DNA of 5,081 nt, from contig JAJYGW010000420.1 in NCBI GenBank assembly GCA_021790615.1, positions 1-5,081 on the forward strand. The letters run 5' to 3'. The position numbers were made by a program, and so were the translations under genes. Origin of the DNA: Actinomycetes bacterium. GTDB taxonomy: Bacteria; Actinomycetota; Acidimicrobiia; Acidimicrobiales; JAKAOS01. Every line of letters begins with the position of its first letter. Position 1 is the stretch's first letter. Below the pieces are notes generated by a model. It made no database searches, had not been told where the DNA came from, and saw only the letters and a list, made by a program, of their open reading frames with translations. Positions 1-5,081 of this stretch are shown here, piece by piece.

Positions 1-862
1 GCTCGTGCGCTCGGTCGCACTCCTCACGCGCCGTCACCCCGAGGTCGTGGTCTCCTTCGGCGGCTACGCAGCCCTCGGCCCTGCGCTGGCGGCAGTCCTG
101 CTGCGCATCCCGCTCGTGGTGGTGAACCCCGATGCCACCACCACGGGGACGAACCGCCTCGTCGGCCGGTTCGCGACTGCTGTCGCGACGGGCTGGTCGG
201 GGACCGGGCTCCCGCGGGCCGTGGTGACCGGGGCGCCCCTCCGGGCCCAGGTGGTCCACGCAGCACGGGCGCCAGGGGGTCGCGCGCTGGCGCGGGCCGC
301 CCGTGGGATCGCCCCGGACGCGACGGTGGTCGCCGTCGTCGGCGGGTCGCTCGGCTCGGGCACCCTCAACGCTGCCGCGCGCCAGCTGGCCGAGGCGTGG
401 GCGGCACGCGCCGGCACGGTCCTCTGGCACGTGGTCGGGGGACGGAACTGGGCGGCGCATGCCGGGCCGGTGCTGCCCGAAGGGGGGCTGCGCTACGAGG
501 CCGTGCCCTACGAGGACGACCTGCCGGGACTCTTCCTCGCAGCCGATGTCGTGGTGAGCCGTGCGGGCGCCGGCAGCGTGGCGGAGCTCGCGGCGCTCGG
601 GCGGCCGTCGGTGCTGGTCCCCTTGCCCCGAGCGCCCCGCGACCACCAGCTCGCCAACGCCACGGCGCTCGCGACTGCCGGCGCTGCGGTGATCATCGCG
701 GACGAGCAGTGCAGCGGCACTCGCCTCGCGGCGCTCCTCGACGAGCTGCTCGGTGAGCCGGGACGTCTCGAGCAGATGGGTGGGGCTGCGCGGCGGCTCG
801 GGCGTCTCGACGCGGCGCAGGCGATCGCGGAGCTCGTGCTGCGCCGGGGGAACAGCCGATGA
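1..862 (+). CDS. murG: MurG, lipid II-forming UDP-GlcNAc transferase (3' part, N-terminus outside window)
   Basis: MurG is the GT28-family glycosyltransferase that moves GlcNAc from UDP-GlcNAc onto lipid I at the inner face of the membrane, giving lipid II. The reading frame is open from the first base, so the gene begins upstream; by comparison with E. coli MurG about 80 N-terminal residues (the first glycine-rich loop) are missing. The GTG at 5 is probably an internal Val. Counting it as residue 1, visible family marks are FGGY (18-21), the second-domain loop GGSLGS (113-118), SRAGAGSVAELAALG with the UDP-GlcNAc-binding Glu at 194, and DHQLANA (213-219) with the conserved Gln 215. The acceptor-site motif usually written HEQN is VNPD here (bases 122-133), although the TN that follows it is kept. 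The gene ends at a TGA that overlaps the murC ATG by four bases, implying coupled translation. Identification is firm because of both motifs and neighbours. Confidence 0.95.
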   Translation, partial: LVRSVALLTRRHPEVVVSFGGYAALGPALAAVLLRIPLVVVNPDATTTGTNRLVGRFATAVATGWSGTGLPRAVVTGAPLRAQVVHAARAPGGRALARAARGIAPDATVVAVVGGSLGSGTLNAAARQLAEAWAARAGTVLWHVVGGRNWAAHAGPVLPEGGLRYEAVPYEDDLPGLFLAADVVVSRAGAGSVAELAALGRPSVLVPLPRAPRDHQLANATALATAGAAVIIADEQCSGTRLAALLDELLGEPGRLEQMGGAARRLGRLDAAQAIAELVLRRGNSR

Positions 863-2328
863 CGGCCTCGGCTGGCGGTCCGGAGGTGCTGGACGTCGCG
901 ACACCCGCCCGTCTGCACGTGGTCGGGGCGGGCGGGACCGGGATGAGCACGCTCACGGCGGTGCTGGCCGGCCTCGGGCACGAGATGAGCGGGAGCGATC
1001 TCGTGGCGTCGCCGGCCCTCGCCGTGCTCGGCGAGCTGGGCGTCCAGGTTCGGGTCGGTCATGACCCGCGGGTGGTCGAGGGCGTGGACGGGGTGGTGGT
1101 GTCGAGCGCTGTCGGGGCCGACAACGTCGAGGTCGAGGCGGCGCACGCTGCGAGCGTGCCGGTCTGGGCCCGCCGTCAGGCGCTCGCGGGCCTGTTCCGC
1201 TCGAGGAGGGGGATCGCTGTCTCGGGGACCCATGGCAAGACGACGACGACGGCCATGCTCGTGTCGGTGCTCCTCGCTGCAGGATGGGATCCGACCTTCC
1301 TGGTGGGGGGTGACCTCGTGCGGAGCTGGCCAGCGGGTTGGGCGACGCCCGGCTCCCGCACTGCCCAAGTCGGTGACCTGGCGATGCTGCGGCGGAGGGT
1401 CGGGGCCGGCGTCGGTCGGAGCCCGTGGCTCGTCGCCGAGGCGGACGAGGCGGACGGGACGTTCCTGGCGTTGGAGGCGGAAGTGGCGGTCGTGACGTCG
1501 GTCGGGGCGGACCACCTCGACTTCTTCGGCGACGTAGCCGGCGTCGAGGCCGCGTTCAGGCGGTTCGCCGCTCGGGCGCCGCTCGCTGTGGTCCCAGCCG
1601 AGGCGGGCTGGCTGGCCGAGCGTGCTGCAGGGCAGCGCACGGTCACGGTGGGGGAGGATCCGAGCGCCCACTGGCGGGTCACGGTACACCGCCGCACGCC
1701 CGTGGGCGCCCGATTCGGGCTCACCGCTCCTGCGCGCGCACCCGTGGACCTCGAGATCCTCCTCCCGGGTGCCCACAACGTCGCCGACGCGGCACTGGCC
1801 GGTGCAACGGCGCTCGAGCTCGGCGTGCCGGTGCACGCCGTCGCCCAGGGACTCGAGGGGTTCCGCGGCGTCGCCCGGCGCTTCGAGCGTCGGGGCTCCC
1901 GACGGGGAGTGGTCTTCGTCGACGACTACGCGCACAATCCGGCGAAGGTGGCTGCAGCGGTGGCCACGGCTGCGGAAGGCGGGTTCACCCGGGTGGTCGC
2001 CGTCTTCCAGCCGCATCGGTACTCCCGGACCGCAACGCTGCACTCGGCGTTCGCCGGAGCGTTCGTCGGGGCGGACGTCGTCGTCGTCACCGACGTCTAC
2101 GCCGCAGGGGAGCGGCCCCGAGCCGGCGTAACGGGCGAGCTCGTGGCCGACGCGATCGCGGGGTCGGGGCAGGCGGCCCCAGCGGTCTACTACGTGCCGG
2201 CGCGGGCAGACCTCCCGCAGGTCGTCGCGGAGCTGCTGCGCCCTGGCGACTGCTGCCTGGCGCTCGGGGCAGGGGACGTCGGTGGCGTCATCGAGGAGAT
2301 CCTGGCGCTCCCGGGCTGGGAGGCATGA
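859..2328 (+). CDS. murC: MurC, UDP-N-acetylmuramate–L-alanine ligase
   Basis: MurC is the cytoplasmic ATP-dependent Mur ligase that adds L-Ala to UDP-MurNAc, the first amino acid of the peptidoglycan stem. The 489-residue product is within or slightly above the usual size. Domains appear in order: N-terminal UDP-binding Rossmann fold with GAGGTGMS (23-30); ATPase domain with P-loop GTHGKTTTT (123-131), EADEADGTF (194-202) and DHLD (218-221); HN at 306-307; and C-terminal domain with RRFE (340-343), DDYAHNP (355-361) and FQPHRYSRT (383-391). The ATG at 859 is chosen because it forms an ATGA overlap with the murG stop, follows a G-rich weak ribosome site at about 846-852, and places the Rossmann loop at the expected depth. 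Two oddities: about 40 residues (154-193) separate GGDL from EADE, where E. coli MurC has about 18, and DDYAHNPAK replaces the usual DDYxHHPTE. FQPHRYSRT and DVYAAGE favour MurC over MurD, MurE, MurF or Mpl. Confidence 0.97.
   Translation: MTASAGGPEVLDVATPARLHVVGAGGTGMSTLTAVLAGLGHEMSGSDLVASPALAVLGELGVQVRVGHDPRVVEGVDGVVVSSAVGADNVEVEAAHAASVPVWARRQALAGLFRSRRGIAVSGTHGKTTTTAMLVSVLLAAGWDPTFLVGGDLVRSWPAGWATPGSRTAQVGDLAMLRRRVGAGVGRSPWLVAEADEADGTFLALEAEVAVVTSVGADHLDFFGDVAGVEAAFRRFAARAPLAVVPAEAGWLAERAAGQRTVTVGEDPSAHWRVTVHRRTPVGARFGLTAPARAPVDLEILLPGAHNVADAALAGATALELGVPVHAVAQGLEGFRGVARRFERRGSRRGVVFVDDYAHNPAKVAAAVATAAEGGFTRVVAVFQPHRYSRTATLHSAFAGAFVGADVVVVTDVYAAGERPRAGVTGELVADAIAGSGQAAPAVYYVPARADLPQVVAELLRPGDCCLALGAGDVGGVIEEILALPGWEA
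2318..2323 (+). promoter_or_regulatory. Ribosome binding site for murB
   Basis: GGGAGG lies inside the last codons of murC, eight bases before the GTG at 2332. It decides the murB start: the ATG at 2325 is in another frame, and no ATG in the murB frame lies near the conserved N-terminal block. Confidence 0.7.
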
Positions 2329-2331
2329 CCC

Positions 2332-3348
2332 GTGAGCGCGCGACCGGCCCCGTCGCTCGACCGCGAGCTCGCCGCATGGCTCGGCGCCACGGTCGGCCCG
2401 GCGCTCCACCTCGATGCGCCCTTCGGTGCGATCACGACCTACCGGGTTGGTGGTCGGACCGCCGGGATGGTGCGAGTCGGTGAGCCGCAGCAGTTCAGCG
2501 CCATCGTCTCGGCCGTTCGCGGGGCTGGGCTGCCGATGGTCGTCCTCGGCCAGGGGTCGAACCTCCTCGTCGCGGAGCGGGGCTGGCCGGGCCTGGTGCT
2601 CGCGCTCGGCAGCGCCTTCGAGGACGTCCTGCTCGACGACGAGGGTGTCGTCGCGGGCGGAGCGTGCGCCCTCCCCACGCTGGCGCGCCGTCTTGCGGCA
2701 GCGGGCCGGACCGGTCTCGAATGGGCGGTCGGCGTGCCAGGTTCAGTGGGGGGCGCGGTCCGGATGAACGCCGGCGGCCACGGCTCCGACGTCGCTGCGA
2801 GCCTGCTCGAGGCGCAGATCCTCGACCTCGCGACGGGCTCGTGCCGGTGGCGTCCTGCTGCGGAGCTCGCGCTCGGGTTCCGCTCCTCGGCGGTCAGCGC
2901 GACCGACGTCGTGCTCCGCGCCCGGTTCGCCCTCGGGCGTGGTGACCCCGCCGTGGGGCGTCGCGCGCTCGACGAGATCGTCCGCTGGCGCCGCGAGCAC
3001 CAGCCCGGGGCCCGCAATGCCGGGTCCGTCTTCGTCAACCCGGCGAACGTCCCGGCCGGGCGGCTCGTCGAGGGTGCGGGGTTGCGCGGGTTCCGCCTGG
3101 CGAGCGCACGGGTGTCAGAGCGTCACGCGAACTTCATCGTCGCAGACCCCGGGGGCTCGGCTGACGACGTCGCGGCGCTCATCGCACTCGCCCGCGAGCG
3201 CGTCGCGGAGGTGTGGGGCGTGCTGCTCGAGCCCGAGATCCGGCTGGTGGGCTTCGTGCCCGAGGACCTCGAGACCCCACTCGCCTCTGTTCCCAACGCT
3301 CTACAAGAGGTCGAGAGTTTCGGGAGGAGCGATGGTCGTCGTGCGTGA
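2332..3348 (+). CDS. murB: MurB, UDP-N-acetylenolpyruvoylglucosamine reductase
   Basis: MurB is the FAD- and NADPH-dependent cytoplasmic reductase that turns UDP-GlcNAc-enolpyruvate into UDP-MurNAc, the substrate of MurC encoded just upstream. The 338-residue product shows ITTYRVGG (34-41), the FAD-binding block [11 protein letters not shown] (70-80), [18 protein letters not shown] (134-151), GFRSS with the substrate-binding Arg at 184, NAGSVFVNP with the proton-donor Ser at 232, the [10 protein letters not shown] block (261-270), and LEPEIRLVG with the catalytic Glu at 302. All expected active-site residues are present. The compact form with NAGSVFVNP fits the type II MurB enzymes common outside the enterics. 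The GTG start follows the murC stop by three bases and has a GGGAGG site, so translation is probably coupled. The last 17 bases overlap ftsQ. The short polar tail after residue 310 is not conserved in my recollection of the family. Confidence 0.97.
   Translation: MSARPAPSLDRELAAWLGATVGPALHLDAPFGAITTYRVGGRTAGMVRVGEPQQFSAIVSAVRGAGLPMVVLGQGSNLLVAERGWPGLVLALGSAFEDVLLDDEGVVAGGACALPTLARRLAAAGRTGLEWAVGVPGSVGGAVRMNAGGHGSDVAASLLEAQILDLATGSCRWRPAAELALGFRSSAVSATDVVLRARFALGRGDPAVGRRALDEIVRWRREHQPGARNAGSVFVNPANVPAGRLVEGAGLRGFRLASARVSERHANFIVADPGGSADDVAALIALARERVAEVWGVLLEPEIRLVGFVPEDLETPLASVPNALQEVESFGRSDGRRA
3322..3329 (+). promoter_or_regulatory. Ribosome binding site for ftsQ
   Basis: GGGAGGAG lies inside the 3' end of murB, with its GGAGG core ending four bases before the ATG at 3332. 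It supports that ATG as the ftsQ start. The in-frame GTG at 3341 is a weaker alternative, 13 bases from the same core. Confidence 0.65.
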
Positions 3349-4150
3349 GGCAGCAGTGGACACCGGCGGTCGCGCAACCCGGCCGGTCTCGTCGGTCGCT
3401 CCCCAGAGGCGACGAGCGACGCGAGCCAGGGGCGGGCGGATCGCGATCGGGATCGCCGTTGCTGTGCTGTTCGTGGTGGGGGCCGTCGGTGCCCTCCTCG
3501 GTCCGATCCTCGCACTCCGGCGGATCGAGGTTGTCGTGCGGCCGGCGAGTGTGCGCCCCGATCCGGGCGCCCCGAGCAGCATCGAGCTTGCCCGGCAGAG
3601 CGGGCTCTCCCTCGGGACGCCGTTGATCGAGGTGTGCGGCTCCTGTGCTGCCACTCGGCTCGATCGCCTCCCCGAGGTCCGATCGGCGACGGTGCGACGG
3701 CGCTGGCCGAACGGCGCCGTTGTGGAGGTGGTACTGCGCACGCCTGTGGCGGCGGTGACAGTTGGCCGGGACTGGGCGCTCGTCGACCGCGCCGGTCGGG
3801 TCCTTGCCGTCGTCGCCAGCCCGCCTGCGAACGTGGTGCCGATCGAAGGGTCGGCGCTCCAGCACCTGCCTGCGCCGGGGGTGGCCCCGGGTGCTGGCCT
3901 GCGATGGGGTGCGGCCGTGGCGGCGGCGCTGCCGTCGAGCGTGCGTGCTGCGGTGGCCGCGGTCGACGTCGAGGCCGGCGGCCAGGTCACGCTGCGGCTC
4001 GAAGAGGGGACCCGTGTCGAACTCGGGCGACCTGGGGCATTGGCTGCGAAGATGGAGGCGGTGGCGACGGTCCTGGCCCGAGTGCCGCTCTCTGGCGTGG
4101 CGACCGTCGATGTCACCGTCCCCTCCGCCCCGGTCGTCCGGGCCGCCTGA
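3332..4150 (+). CDS. ftsQ: FtsQ (DivIB-type) divisome membrane protein with POTRA domain
   Basis: FtsQ is a single-pass membrane scaffold of the divisome that in characterised bacteria binds FtsB/FtsL and links the Z-ring to septal wall enzymes. This 272-residue product has an Arg-rich cytoplasmic tail (Arg 26-28, 31, 33, 36), one hydrophobic segment at about 37-57 (positive-inside, so the bulk is outside the membrane), then a POTRA domain at about 60-138: LRRIEVVV, ARQSGLSLGTPL, RLPEVRSATVRRRWPN and VVLRTPVA. A FtsQ-type beta domain follows with WALVDRAGRVLAVV (148-161), NVVPIEG, a KMEAV helix, and VATVDVTVPSAPVV near the end. Its only cysteines, 102 and 105, form CGSC in the POTRA domain, which is unusual. 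The ATG at 3332 is chosen for its strong ribosome site; it overlaps murB by 17 bases. The frame is open upstream to 2939, but that part lies in murB and encodes nothing FtsQ-like. No ftsA follows, as is usual in actinobacteria. Confidence 0.93.
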   Translation: MVVVREAAVDTGGRATRPVSSVAPQRRRATRARGGRIAIGIAVAVLFVVGAVGALLGPILALRRIEVVVRPASVRPDPGAPSSIELARQSGLSLGTPLIEVCGSCAATRLDRLPEVRSATVRRRWPNGAVVEVVLRTPVAAVTVGRDWALVDRAGRVLAVVASPPANVVPIEGSALQHLPAPGVAPGAGLRWGAAVAAALPSSVRAAVAAVDVEAGGQVTLRLEEGTRVELGRPGALAAKMEAVATVLARVPLSGVATVDVTVPSAPVVRAA

Positions 4151-4181
4151 AGCCGATCCGGCTGCGCAGGCTCGGTCTGCG
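4151..4181 (+). other. Two small tandem hairpins after ftsQ
   Basis: Immediately after the ftsQ stop, AGCCG/CGGCT (4151-4155 and 4159-4163) form a perfect 5-bp stem with a 3-base loop. CGCAG/CTGCG (4165-4169 and 4177-4181) form another with a 7-base loop. No T tract follows, so this is not a standard intrinsic terminator. The hairpins could stabilise the 3' end or attenuate read-through, or be chance pairing in GC-rich DNA. Confidence 0.25.
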
Positions 4182-4190
4182 TCCAGCGCC

Positions 4191-4219
4191 TTGACGGGAG
4201 TCTCGAGAGACTCTAGGGT
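4191..4219 (+). promoter_or_regulatory. Predicted sigma-70/HrdB-type promoter for ftsZ
   Basis: TTGACG at 4191-4196 matches the -35 consensus TTGACA at five of six positions. After exactly 17 bases, TAGGGT at 4214-4219 fits the actinobacterial -10 form TAnnnT. Transcription would begin near 4225-4228, giving a leader of about 135 bases before the ftsZ ATG. The spacer consists almost entirely of a perfect inverted repeat. Dedicated ftsZ promoters between ftsQ and ftsZ are known in other actinobacteria such as Streptomyces, so the position makes sense. The promoter is predicted from sequence only. Confidence 0.7.
4198..4213. repeat. Perfect 16-bp inverted repeat in the promoter spacer (candidate operator)
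   Basis: GAGTCTC-GA-GAGACTC: seven-base arms match perfectly around a two-base centre. The repeat fills 16 of the 17 bases between the -35 and -10 boxes. Such placement is typical of binding sites for dimeric regulators, either repressors that occlude RNA polymerase or MerR-like activators that distort the spacer. The motif resembles no MraZ, WhiA or LexA site I know. The binding protein is not identifiable from this window. Confidence 0.6.
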
Positions 4220-4226
4220 GAAGCGC

Positions 4227-4272
4227 TAGAGGAGGTTGAGTCTCGCTCATCCTCTACTCGAGGGTAAGACTC
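4227..4272 (+). promoter_or_regulatory. Leader RNA with mutually exclusive hairpins and an orphan Shine-Dalgarno
   Basis: In the predicted ftsZ leader, TAGAGGA (4227-4233) can pair perfectly with TCCTCTA (4250-4256). Alternatively GAGTCT (4238-4243) can pair with AGACTC (4267-4272), enclosing a smaller stem of 4249-4254 with 4260-4265. The two folds compete for 4250-4254. AGGAGGT at 4230-4236 is a near-perfect ribosome binding sequence, yet no ATG or GTG lies at a suitable distance; the only candidate, TTG at 4236, directly abuts it. Function is unproven: the pairing could be a by-product of the DNA repeats. Confidence 0.3.
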
Positions 4273-4284
4273 GAGTCCCCCACT

Positions 4285-4301
4285 CCGCGGCAGATCCGCG
4301 G
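4285..4301 (+). repeat. CCGCGG hairpin in the ftsZ leader
   Basis: CCGCGG at 4285-4290 and again at 4296-4301, separated by CAGAT, can form an all-GC 6-bp stem with a 5-base loop. There is no T tract, so it is not a terminator; it could stabilise the leader or pause RNA polymerase. Because CCGCGG is itself palindromic, it is also a direct repeat. Confidence 0.4.
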
Positions 4302-4315
4302 TGGCTAGCATCGTT

Positions 4316-4341
4316 CCCCATCCCCGTTATCCCCGTTCCCC
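4316..4341 (-). other. Four-tract G-quadruplex motif on the template strand before ftsZ
   Basis: Four CCCC tracts on the + strand (4316-4319, 4322-4325, 4331-4334, 4338-4341) are separated by 2, 5 and 3 bases. Read on the minus strand this is G4-N3-G4-N5-G4-N2-G4, which satisfies the standard quadruplex pattern and could give four tetrads. It lies in the leader between the promoter and the ribosome binding site, on the template strand for ftsZ. The tracts are embedded in a loose repeat of CCCCGTT, which could also have arisen by slippage. Confidence 0.5.
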
Positions 4342-4350
4342 GCGACGCGA

Positions 4351-4355
4351 GAAGG
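4351..4355 (+). promoter_or_regulatory. Ribosome binding site for ftsZ
   Basis: GAAGG ends seven bases before the ATG at 4363. The spacing is right, but the match to AAGGAGG is moderate, weaker than the unused AGGAGGT at 4230. Confidence 0.6.
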
Positions 4356-4362
4356 TAGGGCC

Positions 4363-5081
4363 ATGGTCGGCGCAAATCAGAACTACATCGCTGTGATCAA
4401 AGTCGTCGGCATCGGCGGCGGCGGTGTGAATGCGGTGAACCGGATGATCGACGCCGGTCTGAAGGGGGTGGAGTTCATCGCGGTCAACACCGACGCGCAG
4501 CAGCTGTTGATGTCGGACGCAGACGTCAAGCTGGACATCGGACGCCAGCTGACCAGGGGGCTCGGCGCCGGGAGCGATCCCGAGGTAGGTCGTCAGGCTG
4601 CCGAGGAGCACGCGGAAGAGGTCGGCGAGGCCCTGAAGGGCGCAGACATGGTCTTCATCACGGCCGGCAAGGGGGGCGGAACGGGAACCGGTGCGGCGCC
4701 GGTCGTCGCGGAGGTGGCGAAGGGGCTCGGGGCGCTCACCATCGGCGTGGTGACCCGGCCCTTCGGCTTCGAGGGGCGCCGCCGCTCGGTGCAGGCGGAA
4801 CAGGGCATCCAGCGACTGAAGGAGAAAGTCGACACGCTGATCGTCATCCCGAACGACCGGCTGCTCTCGGTCGCGACGGAGAAGACGTCGATGGTGAACG
4901 CCTTCAAGATGGCCGACGAGGTCCTGTTGCAGGGCGTCCAGGGCATCACGGACCTGATCACGACGCCTGGGCTGATCAACACCGACTTTGCAGACGTGAA
5001 GATGATCATGTCGAACGCAGGTACGGCGATCATGGGAATCGGCGGCGCGTCGGGCGAAGGGAGGGCCGTGGCGGCCAGATC
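4363..5081 (+). CDS. ftsZ: FtsZ, tubulin-like cell division GTPase (5' part, cut by window end)
   Basis: FtsZ polymerises with GTP into the Z-ring at mid-cell and recruits the divisome. The window holds 239 codons, about the GTPase domain plus the start of the C-terminal domain; the rest of the usual 380-480 residues, including the C-terminal partner-binding peptide, lies beyond the end. Visible marks are [19 protein letters not shown] (10-28), AVNTDAQ (40-46), LTRGLGAG (63-70), the tubulin signature GGGTGTG (104-110), [11 protein letters not shown] (131-141), IPNDRLL (162-168), [19 protein letters not shown] (188-206), and the T7 synergy loop NTDFAD with catalytic Asp 208 and Asp 211. The residue before GGGTGTG is Lys 103, where Met or Glu is usual. 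The ATG at 4363 is supported by the GAAGG site and a normal short N-terminal tail. The gene looks intact, follows ftsQ directly with no ftsA between, and probably has its own promoter at 4191-4219. Confidence 0.98.
   Translation, partial: MVGANQNYIAVIKVVGIGGGGVNAVNRMIDAGLKGVEFIAVNTDAQQLLMSDADVKLDIGRQLTRGLGAGSDPEVGRQAAEEHAEEVGEALKGADMVFITAGKGGGTGTGAAPVVAEVAKGLGALTIGVVTRPFGFEGRRRSVQAEQGIQRLKEKVDTLIVIPNDRLLSVATEKTSMVNAFKMADEVLLQGVQGITDLITTPGLINTDFADVKMIMSNAGTAIMGIGGASGEGRAVAAR

Larger units (their letters stand above)
4198..4277. repeat. Cluster of GAGTC/GACTC motifs upstream of ftsZ
   Basis: The pentamer GAGTC occurs on the + strand at 4198, 4238 and 4273, and its complement GACTC at 4209 and 4268, giving five copies in 80 bases. 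The longer octamer GAGTCTCG is repeated exactly, at 4198-4205 and 4238-4245, 40 bases apart (about four helical turns). The last two pentamers abut to form the palindrome GACTCGAGTC at 4268-4277. This looks like an array of related half-sites spanning the promoter and the start of the leader, but some copies may serve RNA pairing instead. Confidence 0.5.

Noticed and set aside
5..7. GTG at 5 as the start of murG
   Set aside because: The frame is open to the window edge and the MurG N-terminal domain, including the first glycine-rich loop, is missing. This is an internal Val.
508..2409. A 633-codon open frame on the minus strand opposite murG and murC
   Set aside because: Over murC its codons align exactly with the sense codons, so it stays open simply because TTA, CTA and TCA are rare in GC-rich genes. 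The translated protein is low-complexity (Arg/His/Pro-rich) with no recognisable motif, whereas the + strand encodes MurG and MurC.
1425..2483. A 352-codon + strand frame overlapping murC and murB
   Set aside because: The translation is mostly Arg, Gly and Ala with no domain signature, as expected for the wrong frame of GC-rich coding DNA.
2939..3331. A 131-codon N-terminal extension of the ftsQ frame
   Set aside because: It lies wholly inside conserved murB sequence in another frame, is Ser/Arg-rich, and a good ribosome site precedes the ATG at 3332, which gives a normal FtsQ length.
3301..4116. A 271-codon minus-strand frame opposite ftsQ
   Set aside because: It is Thr/Ala/Arg/Ser-rich with no motif, and the opposite strand carries a convincing FtsQ with membrane segment and POTRA domain.
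4151..4181. An intrinsic terminator after ftsQ
   Set aside because: Stems are only 5 bp and no T run follows either one. I kept them only as low-confidence hairpins.
4236..4265. A leader peptide starting at TTG 4236 and reading to TAA near 4265
   Set aside because: The TTG touches the Shine-Dalgarno with no spacing, and the eight or nine codons show no run of one amino acid that would suggest attenuation.
4306..4311. TAGCAT as the -10 box of a second ftsZ promoter
   Set aside because: It fits TAnnnT, but no TTGAC-like box lies 16-19 bases upstream (that place holds the CCGCGG hairpin), and the upstream TG is one base out of position for an extended -10.

Overview
This window is an interior piece of a division and cell wall (dcw) gene cluster. 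All genes lie on the + strand, in the order murG (3' part) – murC – murB – ftsQ – ftsZ (5' part). The DNA is very GC-rich (roughly 70 % by eye) with strong G/C bias at third codon positions and some GTG starts. That composition, the direct murC–murB–ftsQ–ftsZ order with no ddl or ftsA in between, and the FtsZ sequence ([28 protein letters not shown]) point to an actinobacterium (Actinomycetota). The MurC phrases FQPHRYSRT and VTDVYAAGE, and the overall style of FtsZ and MurB, recall the class Acidimicrobiia. I hold that class assignment only moderately, because it rests on memory rather than a search.

Layout: positions 1-862 hold the last ~286 codons of murG. murC (859-2328) starts inside the murG stop codon (ATGA overlap). 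murB (2332-3348) starts with GTG three bases after the murC stop. ftsQ (3332-4150) starts 17 bases before the end of murB. This packing implies one transcript with translational coupling through the lipid II precursor enzymes into the divisome gene ftsQ. A 212-base non-coding gap (4151-4362) follows, then ftsZ, which runs off the window at 5081.

The genes act together. MurB and MurC are early cytoplasmic steps of muropeptide precursor synthesis (UDP-MurNAc formation and L-Ala addition). MurG makes lipid II at the inner membrane face. FtsQ is a membrane divisome scaffold, and FtsZ is the tubulin-like ring protein that places septal wall synthesis.

The protein genes are ordinary dcw genes with some local oddities: a MurG lacking the usual HEQN-type acceptor-site motif, a MurC with ~22 extra residues before its EADE motif, a CxxC pair in the FtsQ POTRA domain, and a Lys beside the FtsZ GTPase signature. 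The most unusual part is the ftsQ-ftsZ gap. It holds a near-consensus promoter whose 17-bp spacer is almost wholly a perfect 16-bp inverted repeat, five copies of GAGTC/GACTC within 80 bp, competing leader hairpins around an orphan Shine-Dalgarno sequence, and a four-tract G-quadruplex motif on the template strand just before the ftsZ ribosome binding site. Together these suggest that ftsZ has its own regulated promoter within the cluster. I see no mobile element, CRISPR array, tRNA or rRNA.
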